A stretch of 64,000 nucleotides of DNA from Algimonas porphyrae (GTDB lineage Bacteria; Pseudomonadota; Alphaproteobacteria; Caulobacterales; Maricaulaceae): contig NZ_CP163424.1 of NCBI RefSeq assembly GCF_041429795.1, forward strand, positions 2,730,001 to 2,794,000. The letters are read 5' to 3'. The position numbers and the translations under genes were made by a program. Every line of letters begins with the position of its first letter. Within the stretch, counting starts at the first letter, position 1. Under the pieces are notes generated by a model. That model was not told the origin of the DNA, did no database searches, and saw nothing but the letters and a program-made list of their open reading frames with translations. This document shows positions 45,484 through 54,530 of the stretch, one piece after another.

Positions 45484-45575
45484 GTCTGCGCTCCTAGCGC
45501 TCCTGTTTCGGTATGAACAGATCAAACAATGGTCTTTGGTGCACGCACAGACACGGCGTCACGCAACAATAGGCT

Positions 45576-48536
45576 CTATTTCGCAAACACGCCATCCAGG
45601 ATCGCCTGCTGCTCCTTCTTGTGCTTGGTCGCAATGCCCGTCGCCGTGGACGCCGCTGCCGCGCGGCCGACATAACGCGCGCGCGTGGTCTTTGCGCCCA
45701 ATGCGGTCAGCGTTTCTTCCAGTCGCGGCTCGATAAAGCTCCACGCGCCCATATTTTTGGGCTCTTCCTGACACCAGACCATGTCGGCATGGGCGAAGCG
45801 TTTCAGCTCCTCTGTCAGGGCCCCGTTCGGATAGGGATAGAACTGCTCGACGCGCAGCAGATAGACATCGCCGCGGCCCAGTTTCTCGCGTTCTTCCAAC
45901 AGGTCGTAATAGACCTTGCCGGAACAGATCACGACGCGCTTGATCTTCTTATCGTCGACCAGCTTGGTTTCGAACGCGTCGGGCCTGAACTCGGCATCAT
46001 CCCACAAGACGCGGTGGAAGAAGGTCTCCGCCCCCATTTCGTCGAGCGTGGATACGCAACGCTTGTGACGCAGCAGGCTCTTCGGGCTCATTACGATCAG
46101 CGGCTTGCGGAAGTTGCGGTGCAGCTGACGCCGCAGCACATGAAAATAGTTGGATGGGGTGGACACGTTGACCACCTGCATATTGTCTTCGGCGCACATC
46201 TGCAGGTAGCGCTCCAGCCGGGCGGAACTATGTTCTGGCCCCTGCCCTTCATACCCATGTGGCAGCAGCATGACGAGGCCGCTCATGCGCAACCATTTCT
46301 GCTCCGCCGAACTGATAAACTGATCCACCATGACCTGCGCTCCATTGGCGAAGTCGCCGAACTGTGCTTCCCAGATGGTCAGCGCATTCGGAGCCGTGGT
46401 TGAAAAGCCATACTCGAAACCGAGCACAGCTTCTTCGGACAGGTGACTATTCAAGACCTGATAATATTGCTGGTCATCGGAGAGGTTATTGAGCGGAGTG
46501 TATTTCGCTTCCGTTGTCTGATCAATAAAATGGCTCTGACGCTGACTGAACGTGCCGCGCTCGGAGTCCTGTCCGGACAGGCGGACCGGATGGCCTTCCA
46601 GCACGAGCGACCCGAAAGCGAGATGTTCGGCCAGACCCCAGTCAATATCCTGACCGGATTCGATCTTCTCAGCCCGCATCTTGATGATCCGCTTCAGCGT
46701 GCGGTGAATATCGACATCGTTCGGGACGGTCGTGATCTTGCTGCCGATTTCCTTGAGCGTCTCGACAGGAACGCCGGTGATCCCGCGGCGCTTTTCATCG
46801 TCATTGGGCGGCAATGTGATGCCCGACCAGACCCCGTCCAGCCAGTCCGGAGCCTTGGATTCGAAATCCTTGGCCTCGTCGAATTCATTGTCGAGGAAGG
46901 CGTAGAAGTCGTCCTCGCGCTGCTTATACTCCGCCTCGGTCATGTCGCCCTGCGCGATCAGACGCTCGGCATAGAGCTGCGCCGGGGACTTCTTGTCGTT
47001 GATCACACGATACATGAGCGGCTGGGTAAAGGACGGATCGTCGCCTTCATTGTGGCCGTAACGGCGGTAGCAGACGATATCGATCACAACGTCGCGCCCG
47101 AATTTCTGGCGGTATTCCGTCGCGATCCGCGCGGCATAGACGACCGCTTCCGGATCGTCGCCATTGACGTGGAACACCGGCGCCTGGACCATGAAGGCCA
47201 CGTCGGAGCAATATTCACCCGACCGGTATTCATCCGGAGTCGTGGTGAAGCCGATCTGATTATTGACGATGACATGGATTGAGCCGCCCGTGCGGTAGCC
47301 GGTGAGCTGGCTCATCTGCAATGTTTCCGTGACCACACCCTGCCCGGCAAAGGCACTGTCGCCATGCAGAATCACAGCCATGACGGCCTTCGGATTATGG
47401 GTCCGGTAGGTTCCCGACTTCTGCTGCTGTTTCGCCCGGGCCTTGCCGATCACGACGGGTGCGACAACTTCCAAGTGGGACGGGTTGGGCGCGAGTGACA
47501 AGTGGACCTTGTTCCCGTCAAATTCACGGTCATCCGACACACCCAGATGATATTTCACGTCGCCGGAGCCGAAATCTTCGGCCCCTGAGGCCACGCCGCC
47601 GAGAAATTCATAGAAGATTGCCGAGTAGGGCTTCTTCATCACGGAGGCCATGACGTTGAGACGACCGCGGTGCGGCATGCCGATATTGATGTCCTGCAGC
47701 CCCAGCTGTCCACCGCGTTTGATGATCTGCTCCATGGCGGGGATCAGGGCTTCACCCCCATCCAGCCCGAAGCGTTTCGTGCCGGGATAGCGTTTGTGCA
47801 GCAATTGTTCGAAGCTTTCGCCTTCGATCAGTTTCTGCAGGATCGCCAGACGTCCGGCCTTGGAAAAGCTGACCTGCTTGTCAGGCCCTTCGATCCGTTC
47901 CTGGATCCACGCTTTCTCTTCCGGATTGGAGATGTGCATGAACTGCACACCGATCGTCGAACAATAGGTCCGCTGCACGATTTCCAGGATCTGGTTGATC
48001 GTCGCATATTGCAGGCCCAGCACCCCATCGATGTAGATGTCCCGGTCGCGATCCGCCGCATCGAACCCGTAAGTGTCGGGATCGAGTTCCGGATGGGTCC
48101 CACGCTTGCGCAGGCCCAGCGGATCGAGATCGGCAATCAGATGGCCTCGCACCCGGTAGGCCCGGATCAGCATCAGGGCGTGAAGGGAATCCTTGGCCGC
48201 CTGCTGAACCTGATCGGCGGTCATGTCGGGCTGAACCTTGGCGATAGCCGCTTCAGCCTTGGCCGCGCTGTCGCCCCAGTCACCTGTCAGCGCCTGGGTC
48301 AGTTCGCCATTTGGCTGAGGCGGCCAGTTGTCGCGACGCCAGCTCGGTCCGTCTGCATTGGCCTTGGCATTGGCCCGGTCTTCGCCGAGTGCGTCGAAAT
48401 AGGCCCGCCAGCTGGCATCGACATTGGCCGGATTATCCGCATAGCGCGCCTGCATCTGATCAAGATAGGCGGCGGATGTGCCGTCGAGAAAGTCCGTGTC
48501 GATGAACGCCTGGTTCAACTCGGTTCGCTTGGCCAT
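45576..48536 (-). CDS. sucA: 2-oxoglutarate dehydrogenase E1 component
   Basis: A 986-residue ThDP enzyme that decarboxylates 2-oxoglutarate in the TCA cycle. The start MAKRTELNQAFIDTDFLDG, HPELDPDTYGFDAADRD and GMPHRGRLNVMASVMKKPY are SucA signs; IVCYRRYGHNEGDDPSFTQP and GYEGQGPEHSSARLERYLQ mark the ThDP and transketolase-like parts. The gene is followed by sucB. The third subunit E3 (lpd) is not in the window. Confidence 0.97.
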   Translation of the reverse strand: MAKRTELNQAFIDTDFLDGTSAAYLDQMQARYADNPANVDASWRAYFDALGEDRANAKANADGPSWRRDNWPPQPNGELTQALTGDWGDSAAKAEAAIAKVQPDMTADQVQQAAKDSLHALMLIRAYRVRGHLIADLDPLGLRKRGTHPELDPDTYGFDAADRDRDIYIDGVLGLQYATINQILEIVQRTYCSTIGVQFMHISNPEEKAWIQERIEGPDKQVSFSKAGRLAILQKLIEGESFEQLLHKRYPGTKRFGLDGGEALIPAMEQIIKRGGQLGLQDINIGMPHRGRLNVMASVMKKPYSAIFYEFLGGVASGAEDFGSGDVKYHLGVSDDREFDGNKVHLSLAPNPSHLEVVAPVVIGKARAKQQQKSGTYRTHNPKAVMAVILHGDSAFAGQGVVTETLQMSQLTGYRTGGSIHVIVNNQIGFTTTPDEYRSGEYCSDVAFMVQAPVFHVNGDDPEAVVYAARIATEYRQKFGRDVVIDIVCYRRYGHNEGDDPSFTQPLMYRVINDKKSPAQLYAERLIAQGDMTEAEYKQREDDFYAFLDNEFDEAKDFESKAPDWLDGVWSGITLPPNDDEKRRGITGVPVETLKEIGSKITTVPNDVDIHRTLKRIIKMRAEKIESGQDIDWGLAEHLAFGSLVLEGHPVRLSGQDSERGTFSQRQSHFIDQTTEAKYTPLNNLSDDQQYYQVLNSHLSEEAVLGFEYGFSTTAPNALTIWEAQFGDFANGAQVMVDQFISSAEQKWLRMSGLVMLLPHGYEGQGPEHSSARLERYLQMCAEDNMQVVNVSTPSNYFHVLRRQLHRNFRKPLIVMSPKSLLRHKRCVSTLDEMGAETFFHRVLWDDAEFRPDAFETKLVDDKKIKRVVICSGKVYYDLLEEREKLGRGDVYLLRVEQFYPYPNGALTEELKRFAHADMVWCQEEPKNMGAWSFIEPRLEETLTALGAKTTRARYVGRAAAASTATGIATKHKKEQQAILDGVFAK

Positions 48537-48669
48537 GAAGAGTACTTCTTGCTCGTCTGTTTGTAAGCCGCTTAACCTAAGCAGCCCGCCCTGTCATCGG
48601 GCCTTATGGTCAATACAATATGAATGGCAGATGGGTTGCGAGATTTGTGCGTTTATCCACTGACCCGCC

Positions 48670-49167
48670 TTATCGGTCCGGTAGATAGGCCGTGACTTTC
48701 GTTTCGATGATCGCGGCATCCCCACCATAAAGTCCGTTCGTCCCGATCACGGTCCAGCTGGGATAGGGCGCAGAGACGCGCTCCGACTTTATCGCCCAGA
48801 GTGCCCCGAGTTGCGCGTCGAGATCGGTCGTATAGCTGGTCACGTCCACCACATCCGACCAGTCGGCACCAGCCTCGGCCAGGATCATTTCGATCTCGTC
48901 GAACATGCGGTTGATCGCGGGCTGGATCGTGGTTTCGCCCTCAGCCACTGTGGCCACGACACCGGACAGATAAAGCATGTCGCCTGCGCGCGTCGCGGGC
49001 GCATATTGAAGCGCCTCATAGGTCCCGGCCAGACGATCCGGGACAAGGGTCGCCCTGAGAGGCTCCGGTGCGACTTTGGTGGTCATCGTTGCCGCACAGG
49101 CAGACAGGGTCATGGCCGCCATGACGAGCCCGAGCCGAAACCCTGTCTTCACTGATCCATGCCGCAT
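48670..49167 (-). CDS. RidA/YjgF-family lipoprotein
   Basis: A 165-residue protein with GGAGGAG six bases before ATG, an N-terminal signal ending in lipobox LSAC, and a RidA domain: ADMLYLSGVV-type strand, INRMFDEIEMILAEAGADWS helix, VVDVTSYTTDLD, and a closing IIETKVTAYLP. Cytoplasmic RidA removes reactive enamines, but the lipid anchor places this one outside the cytoplasm. The catalytic Arg of RidA (in a PARx motif) is not seen: the corresponding VSAPYPSWTVIG lacks it. It sits between sucD and sucA with its own terminator upstream. Confidence 0.78.
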   Translation of the reverse strand: MRHGSVKTGFRLGLVMAAMTLSACAATMTTKVAPEPLRATLVPDRLAGTYEALQYAPATRAGDMLYLSGVVATVAEGETTIQPAINRMFDEIEMILAEAGADWSDVVDVTSYTTDLDAQLGALWAIKSERVSAPYPSWTVIGTNGLYGGDAAIIETKVTAYLPDR

Positions 49168-49228
49168 CGCTGTCTCCTCCAGAATTCAGACTTAAGAGCT
49201 AGGCCGTCTTCACCTGATGGGCAAACAA

Positions 49229-49251
49229 AAAGCCGCCAAGAAGGCGGCTTT
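49229..49251 (-). terminator. Terminator of the sucC-sucD operon
   Basis: On the minus strand AAAGCCGCC and GGCGGCTTT form a 9-bp stem around TTCTT, followed by T residues, about 38 bases past the sucD stop. It separates sucCD from the RidA-sucAB unit. Confidence 0.87.
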
Positions 49252-49288
49252 CAGGGTCTACGCTGACGCGCCGATCCGTCTATAGATC

Positions 49289-50173
49289 TTACCCCTTCAA
49301 CACATCCATCAGCGTCGTGCCGAGACGGGCCGGGCTGTCCGACACTTTGATGCCCGCTTTTTCCATGGCTTCGATCTTGTCTTCGGCGCCACCTTTGCCG
49401 CCCGAGACGATCGCACCGGCGTGGCCCATGGTGCGTCCGGGAGGCGCCGTGCGTCCGGCGATGAACCCGACCATGGGCTTGGCACGGCCTTTTTTGCGCT
49501 GGTGCGCGATATATTCCGCCGCTTCCTCTTCGGCTGAGCCGCCGATTTCGCCGATCATGATGATCTGCTTGGTGTCGTCATCGTTGAGGAACAGTTCCAG
49601 GCAGTCGATGAAATTGGTGCCATTGATCGGGTCGCCGCCGATTCCGATAGCAGTTGTCTGACCCAAGCCGACCTGTGTCGTCTGGAACACGGCTTCATAG
49701 GTCAGCGTACCGGAGCGCGAGACGACGCCGCACGTGCCTTTCTTGAAAATCTTGCCGGGCATGATGCCGATCTTGCACTCTTCGGGCGTCAGAACCCCGG
49801 GGCAGTTCGGGCCGATCAGCCGCGACTTGGAGCCTTGCAGCGCCCGCTTGACGGGGATCATGTCGCGCACGGGAATACCTTCCGTGATGGCGATGATCAG
49901 TTCGACCTCCGCCGCAATAGCTTCCATGATGGAATCAGCGGCGAAGGGCGGCGGAACATAGATGACGGACGCTGTCGCGCCGGTCGCATGAACCGCTTCT
50001 TCGACCGTGTCGAAATTGGGCAGACCGAGATGCTCGGTCCCGCCCTTGCCGGGCGTCACGCCCGCAACCATTTTCGTGCCGTAAGCAATGGCCTGTTCCG
50101 TGTGGAACGTCCCGGTTTTGCCGGTCATACCCTGGGTGATGACCTTGGTGTCTTTGTTAATGAGGACGGACAT
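49289..50173 (-). CDS. sucD: Succinyl-CoA synthetase alpha subunit
   Basis: A 294-residue ADP-forming succinyl-CoA synthetase alpha subunit. The CoA-binding start is [20 protein letters not shown] and [20 protein letters not shown] is typical. The phosphohistidine lies in [24 protein letters not shown] precedes the ATG. In most genomes it directly follows sucC; here four small genes (50186-51551) intervene. Confidence 0.97.
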   Translation of the reverse strand: MSVLINKDTKVITQGMTGKTGTFHTEQAIAYGTKMVAGVTPGKGGTEHLGLPNFDTVEEAVHATGATASVIYVPPPFAADSIMEAIAAEVELIIAITEGIPVRDMIPVKRALQGSKSRLIGPNCPGVLTPEECKIGIMPGKIFKKGTCGVVSRSGTLTYEAVFQTTQVGLGQTTAIGIGGDPINGTNFIDCLELFLNDDDTKQIIMIGEIGGSAEEEAAEYIAHQRKKGRAKPMVGFIAGRTAPPGRTMGHAGAIVSGGKGGAEDKIEAMEKAGIKVSDSPARLGTTLMDVLKG

Positions 50174-50185
50174 TGTGGTTTCCTT

Positions 50186-50623
50186 TTAGCTGAAATCCGG
50201 ATGAGGTTTGAAAGGATCGATGACGCGAACGGAGCCGTAATGTTGCCCGTGGCTCAGGTCTTCGGAATAGAGTATGGACGCGCCGAGCGCTTCCGTGGCT
50301 GCGATGATCGCGCCGTCCCAATAGGAAATCTGAAAGCGTATAGAATTCTGTATCCCTTGCATAACAACCGCGCTGTCAACGTCTGCGCAAGGTTTCATGG
50401 AAAGAGCCGCGACCCACTTGGACGCTATTGACGTCGACAAAGGCTTCTCGAACTTCTGAGGGTTAGTCGCATTCGTATAGAATTCGGCGAGCACCTGACC
50501 CGAGGTCGAATAGTTTTCTTCGGCCACAATCGCACGGGCCCGTTTCCATTTCTCCGGCGCGTCCTCCGCGTGGAGCGCCGCATAAAGCAGGACATTCGTA
50601 TCGATTAGGCAGTCTGGCGTCAC
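50186..50623 (-). CDS. PIN-domain toxin (VapC-like RNase)
   Basis: A 145-residue PIN protein from GTG 50623. The acidic residues of the active site are visible: DTNVLLYAAL (first Asp), QVLAEFYTNA (Glu), SYWDGAIIAATEALG (Asp) and LYSEDLSHG (last Asp). VapC toxins cleave tRNA or rRNA. It lies 3 bases after the antitoxin gene on the same strand, as usual in such modules. It is between sucC and sucD. Confidence 0.87.
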   Translation of the reverse strand: MTPDCLIDTNVLLYAALHAEDAPEKWKRARAIVAEENYSTSGQVLAEFYTNATNPQKFEKPLSTSIASKWVAALSMKPCADVDSAVVMQGIQNSIRFQISYWDGAIIAATEALGASILYSEDLSHGQHYGSVRVIDPFKPHPDFS

Positions 50624-50626
50624 GGA

Positions 50627-50893
50627 TCAGGACGCCTTGAATTTATCGAACCGGGACTCGCCGGAATAGGTCTCCTCACGGTCAAAACGCCCGCTACCCA
50701 TCTGCCCGTCCGTTTCATCAATCAACTTCAACAACGCTTCGCGCGCCTCATCTTTTGCTCGCGCCTTGCCGACATAGGCCTCGCAAAGCTCGCGGATTAC
50801 GGCGTTCATGGATGTGCCCTGTTGGAAGGCCGCGACTTTCATGTCAGCGACTAGCTTTTCAGGCATGGCGAGTGTGACGTTCTTATTGGCCAT
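50627..50893 (-). CDS. Antitoxin (ribbon-helix-helix-like, VapB-type partner)
   Basis: ATG 50893 gives 88 residues; an upstream GTG at 50920 is less likely. NVTLAMPEKLVADMKVAAFQ-QGTSMNAVIRELCEAY is an RHH/MetJ-like N-terminal DNA-binding strand and helix pair, with a C-terminal acidic and flexible tail (MGSGRFDREETYSGESRFDK) that would bind the toxin. It probably represses its own promoter with the toxin. It is directly upstream of the PIN gene. Confidence 0.8.
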   Translation of the reverse strand: MANKNVTLAMPEKLVADMKVAAFQQGTSMNAVIRELCEAYVGKARAKDEAREALLKLIDETDGQMGSGRFDREETYSGESRFDKFKAS

Positions 50894-50932
50894 CACGGCT
50901 ACACATATCCTGTGTAGCACGGGCTCGCAACC

Positions 50933-51229
50933 CTACTCCGCGCCCATGACCCGAATATCGATCACGCTTTCATCTGAATGACGCACTGCGCATTGCATCG
51001 TGCCGCGATCAGTGAGCTGGTAGGTCAGGAGGCTCTGACCGTTGAGTTGACGCACAGAGGGAGCATCTTCGGATAAGGTAATGGTTGCCTCGGCTCGGCA
51101 GTTTTCATCGACCCGTTCGAAAAAGCCAGGTGGCGGGGTTAGACCGCCGCCTTCAACGTCGCCGCCCGATGCATCCATGCAGGCCGAAATAAGAAAGAGT
51201 CCCAGAAAGCCCGCGACAAGCTTTTTCAT
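50933..51229 (-). CDS. Small lipoprotein of unknown function
   Basis: ATG 51229 gives 98 residues with lipobox LISAC. The mature domain has FFERVDENCRAEATITLSED and LTYQLTDRGTMQCAVRHSDE, with two Cys that might form a disulfide. No family recognised. It is one of four small genes between sucC and sucD. Confidence 0.6.
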   Translation of the reverse strand: MKKLVAGFLGLFLISACMDASGGDVEGGGLTPPPGFFERVDENCRAEATITLSEDAPSVRQLNGQSLLTYQLTDRGTMQCAVRHSDESVIDIRVMGAE

Positions 51230-51236
51230 GAAGGCA

Positions 51237-51551
51237 CTAACCTTCGCCCAGGAGCTGGGCGCGCAGCGCCCTGTCGTGAGGACTCTTGGAAAAGTCGGAA
51301 CCGTCATAGCCGCATAGATCGAAAAACTCGCGCCCTAATGGATAGAGTACACGCTTGGTTTCCGCATCGAGATTTTTAAGGTGATCTGTGTATAAAAACA
51401 GATCGCTTCCCGAAGGAAAGTAAACATCGCGCGTACTTTCATCGGCTTGCCGCGTTAATCTCAATAGCTTTTCCGTCAACCTGATCCGCCGTCTACCTTT
51501 TGCTGCACTCGTGAAGGCAATCAGTATGAGGGCGTTTAGTTTTCCGATCAA
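51237..51551 (-). CDS. Small protein of unknown function after sucC
   Basis: TTG 51551 starts two bases after the sucC stop; no ATG fits. The 104-residue product is basic at first ([20 protein letters not shown]) then charged with aromatic residues ([19 protein letters not shown]). It has no signal or clear family. Whether it is really translated is less sure than for its neighbours; its position so close to sucC suggests coupling. Confidence 0.5.
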   Translation of the reverse strand: MIGKLNALILIAFTSAAKGRRRIRLTEKLLRLTRQADESTRDVYFPSGSDLFLYTDHLKNLDAETKRVLYPLGREFFDLCGYDGSDFSKSPHDRALRAQLLGEG

Positions 51552-51553
51552 AA

Positions 51554-52747
51554 CTACCCCCCGACAGCCGCCACGATCTTCTTTGCCGCATCGTCCAGGT
51601 CATCCGCGCTGATGACGTTCAGGCCGCTATTGTCGATGATGGCTTTGCCCGCTTCGACATTGGTGCCTTCGAGGCGGACGACGAGCGGCACTTCGAGGCC
51701 GACTTCTTTGACTGCATCGACCGCGCCTTGTGCGATGATGTCGCATTTCATGATACCGCCGAAGATATTGATCAGAATGCCTTCGACCTTGTCGTCGGAT
51801 GTCAGGATCTTGAAGGCCGCAACGATGTTTTCCTTGGTCGCACCGCCGCCGACATCAAGGAAGTTGGCGGGCTCGGCGCCGTAGAGCTTGATGATGTCCA
51901 TGGTGCTCATGGCGAGGCCGGCCCCGTTGACCATGCAGCCAATATTGCCGTCCAGTGCAACATAGGACAGGTCATATTTCTGCGCTTCGACTTCCTTGGG
52001 ATCAGACTCGGTCTCATCCTTCATCGCGACCACATCCGGGTGGCGGAATAGAGCGTTCTCATCAAAGCTGATCTTGGCGTCGAGGCAGTGCAGATTACCA
52101 TCGCCATTGACGATCAGCGGGTTGATTTCCAGCATCGCCATATCCTTGGCAAGGAAACCATTATAAAGCGTCTTGCCGAGCTTGCCCGCCTGCTTGGCGA
52201 GTTGACCGGAGAGCCCGAGCGCCTTGGCCAGCGTGCGGCCATGGTGCGGCTGGAAACCCGTCGCCGGGTCGACGTCGAAATTGATGACCTTTTCCGGCGT
52301 GTCATGTGCGACCGCTTCAATATCCATGCCGCCTTCAGTCGAGGCAATGAAGGACACGCGCGACGTGTCGCGGTTGATGATGATGGAGAGGTAGAGTTCG
52401 GTCTCGATGTCGGAGCCATGCTCGATATAGAGGCGGTTGACGACCTTGCCTTCATCCGAAGTCTGTTCCGTCACCAGCGTAGAGCCGAGCATCTGCTCGG
52501 CGAAAGTCACGACCTCATCAACCGAACGAGCCAGGCGAACGCCGCCCTGCTCTCCGGCTGTCTCTTCGATGAATTTGCCCTTGCCGCGGCCACCGGCGTG
52601 GATTTGCGACTTCACGACCCAGAGCGGCCCGCCGAGCTCTTCAGCAGCTGCTTTGGCCTCAGACGCGTCGAAAATGGCGATGCCGGGAGAGACGGGCGCT
52701 CCGATCTCCTTGAGTACCTGTTTGCCCTGATATTCGTGGATGTTCAT
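51554..52747 (-). CDS. sucC: Succinyl-CoA synthetase beta subunit
   Basis: A 397-residue ATP-grasp enzyme. [20 protein letters not shown] is the usual start, with [17 protein letters not shown] (ATP-grasp) and [39 protein letters not shown] and [20 protein letters not shown]. It forms an alpha2-beta2 or alpha-beta enzyme with SucD, yielding ATP or GTP from succinyl-CoA. It is the first gene of the minus-strand unit. Confidence 0.97.
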   Translation of the reverse strand: MNIHEYQGKQVLKEIGAPVSPGIAIFDASEAKAAAEELGGPLWVVKSQIHAGGRGKGKFIEETAGEQGGVRLARSVDEVVTFAEQMLGSTLVTEQTSDEGKVVNRLYIEHGSDIETELYLSIIINRDTSRVSFIASTEGGMDIEAVAHDTPEKVINFDVDPATGFQPHHGRTLAKALGLSGQLAKQAGKLGKTLYNGFLAKDMAMLEINPLIVNGDGNLHCLDAKISFDENALFRHPDVVAMKDETESDPKEVEAQKYDLSYVALDGNIGCMVNGAGLAMSTMDIIKLYGAEPANFLDVGGGATKENIVAAFKILTSDDKVEGILINIFGGIMKCDIIAQGAVDAVKEVGLEVPLVVRLEGTNVEAGKAIIDNSGLNVISADDLDDAAKKIVAAVGG

Positions 52748-52860
52748 GGAATGCGTGTCCGTCGTTGGATGGAAGGCCGTTAAGGTTTGCGCGCGTTATA
52801 GCGCCCCCGGCCCGGCCCGCAACCGCCTGCATGACACGATCGGGATGAATTGCGTCAGCT

Positions 52861-53274
52861 CTAGTAGGACGCGCCGAAAATGATGACATGCATCAGCCGA
52901 CCGGGTGTCATGGCGAAAACCCCCGGAATGAGTAGCGCCCCGAAGAAAAGGCCCGTCACCGCGCGCTTATGGCTTCTGACATTGCCTTTGCGGATATAAT
53001 ACACAGCCTCCCAGGACGCGAAGAATGTGAGTGGAATGAAGAGGTGTATCCACCAGAAATTTCCATCATTGATCTGACGGATAAAGATGGCGGATGTCGC
53101 CGTGGTCAGCATGAAGAGTAGAAAGATCTTGCCCATCATACGGTGCGTCTTGTCACCCTTGCGTCGCACGAACATCAGGATACCAAACATCAGCGCGGCC
53201 AGAGCCGCAATGATATGGATCTGAATGGCCGGGCTGGCCTTGAAAAAATACTCGATACCCAATGTAATCTCCAT
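52861..53274 (-). CDS. DUF2306-like membrane protein
   Basis: A 137-residue protein with four membrane helices: IQIHIIAALAALMFGILMFV, GKIFLLFMLTTATSAIF, IHLFIPLTFFASWEAVYYI and VTGLFFGALLIPGVFAM. THRMMGKIFLL and SHKRAVTGLFFG, each with a conserved His, match the DUF2306 layout. Function unknown, possibly heme or metal linked by the conserved His. It is divergent from a membrane-bound LytTR regulator. Confidence 0.78.
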   Translation of the reverse strand: MEITLGIEYFFKASPAIQIHIIAALAALMFGILMFVRRKGDKTHRMMGKIFLLFMLTTATSAIFIRQINDGNFWWIHLFIPLTFFASWEAVYYIRKGNVRSHKRAVTGLFFGALLIPGVFAMTPGRLMHVIIFGASY

Positions 53275-53280
53275 CTATCC

Positions 53281-53298
53281 GGTTTCGTCTGTGAAACC
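53281..53298. promoter_or_regulatory. Inverted repeat between the DUF2306 and LytTR genes
   Basis: GGTTTC (53281-53286) and GAAACC (53293-53298) with a 6-base spacer, 7 bases upstream of the DUF2306 start. A repressor or LytTR-type site is possible, but LytTR proteins usually prefer direct repeats. Confidence 0.4.
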
Positions 53299-53429
53299 GT
53301 TGGACCAGAGCAGGTGCAGGCGTGCCATCGTATCTACGTGAACGCACAGCGCTGCTTCGCGAACCGACTTGAAAATCACGACGCGCCCGTTCACGAAGCG
53401 CGAATGACCGGGTCGGATCAGCCACAAAA

Positions 53430-54152
53430 ATGAAACTGTTGCGGCGCTTCGATGTCTCGGCCGTGCTGACACCGCTGATTGCCGGCGCGGTTCTGACAGT
53501 GCTGGCGCCGCTCGGAACACACATATTCTCGCTGCCCTTGCGCGCGCTTTACTGGATCAGCCTGTGCTTTGCGGGCGGCTTTGGGGCCATGGCGGTCCGG
53601 TTCGGTTTGAATCGATGGCGTCCATCCGCTCCGGCCTGGCTGTGTGTGCTTCTGCAATCCTTCGGATCGACAATCGCCGTCGCGCCCTTCGTGCTGTTCA
53701 CCTCCAGCCAGAGTAGCGTCTGGGGCTTTTTTCTGACGCTCTTCTATATCTGGGTGATTGCGATCGTAATTACCGCCTTTGCCGACACGGCGGCGCGTAG
53801 CCGCGTCGCGGGCGAGGCCGCAGATGCGCCGAAACGACCCGCCTTGATGGACCGCCTACCGGTCCATCTGCGCCATGCCACGCTGTACGGTGTGAGTTCG
53901 GAGGATCACTATGTGCGCATTCACACCAGCGCAGGCGATCACATGATGCTGATGCGGCTTGCCGATATTGACGATCTGGCCCAGCCGGTTTCAGGATTGC
54001 GTCCCCATCGGTCCTGGTGGGTCGCCGAAGGCGGGGTGGACCGGATGGTGCGCGAAAAAGGCAAGCCGACCCTGATCCTCAAGGACGGCACGCATGTCCC
54101 GGTCAGCCGAACAGGTGCGCGAACATTAAGGGATGCCGGCTGGTTGACATAA
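53430..54152 (+). CDS. Membrane-anchored LytTR-type transcriptional regulator
   Basis: A 240-residue protein with four N-terminal membrane helices (residues ~10-120) and a C-terminal LytTR DNA-binding domain (~140-240): GVSSEDHYVRIHTSAGDHMM, LRPHRSWWVAEGGVD and VPVSRTGARTLRD. The membrane part has no extracytoplasmic domain, so it probably senses a membrane state or partner, such as the DUF2306 protein. It is divergent from that gene over 155 bases. Confidence 0.88.
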   Translation: MKLLRRFDVSAVLTPLIAGAVLTVLAPLGTHIFSLPLRALYWISLCFAGGFGAMAVRFGLNRWRPSAPAWLCVLLQSFGSTIAVAPFVLFTSSQSSVWGFFLTLFYIWVIAIVITAFADTAARSRVAGEAADAPKRPALMDRLPVHLRHATLYGVSSEDHYVRIHTSAGDHMMLMRLADIDDLAQPVSGLRPHRSWWVAEGGVDRMVREKGKPTLILKDGTHVPVSRTGARTLRDAGWLT

Positions 54153-54159
54153 ATTTAGC

Positions 54160-54348
54160 TCAGGATCCGGTCTCGGTCGACCGATCGGCCCCACCTTCAT
54201 GACTGACAACAGCCTCGTTTTCGGTACTTTTCTTCGGCGAAACGAGGGCTTCGGTCGAAAAGGCATAGCCCGCCGCGACCAGGATCACGACGAGGACGAA
54301 TGCATCCAGAACGATGCGCAACCGCCCTGACCGACTCAGACTTTTCAT
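54160..54348 (-). CDS. Small single-pass membrane protein (tentative)
   Basis: ATG 54348 gives 62 residues: basic start (SLSRSGRLR), one membrane helix (VLDAFVLVVILVAAGYAFST), then a charged C-terminus. It converges on the LytTR gene 7 bases away. No family recognised; it may not be expressed. Confidence 0.45.
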   Translation of the reverse strand: MKSLSRSGRLRIVLDAFVLVVILVAAGYAFSTEALVSPKKSTENEAVVSHEGGADRSTETGS

Positions 54349-54498
54349 GAATGGACGCCCCCATTGTGGCTCTTGCACGACCACGATGATGCAAAGTCTA
54401 AGCCAAAGCCGCAGCCCTGTCATGTTACAATTTCAAAGTGCGTGATTGCCAAGCGGCAAAATGAGGGCGGAGAACAACGCAGACATGGCCTGACCCGC

Positions 54499-54530
54499 CA
54501 GGCTGTCAGGCTGTCAGGCTGTCAGGCTGT
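54499..54530. repeat. Four tandem copies of an 8-bp unit
   Basis: CAGGCTGT occurs four times in a row, with one more partial copy. It lies directly downstream of the stop of the GNAT gene (minus strand) and ends at its last codon. Short tandem repeats of this kind are prone to slippage. Confidence 0.9.

Noticed and set aside
44573-45736. A 387-codon open frame on the plus strand
   Set aside because: Antisense to sucB and the end of sucA; composition is Ser/Pro-rich, as in shadow frames.
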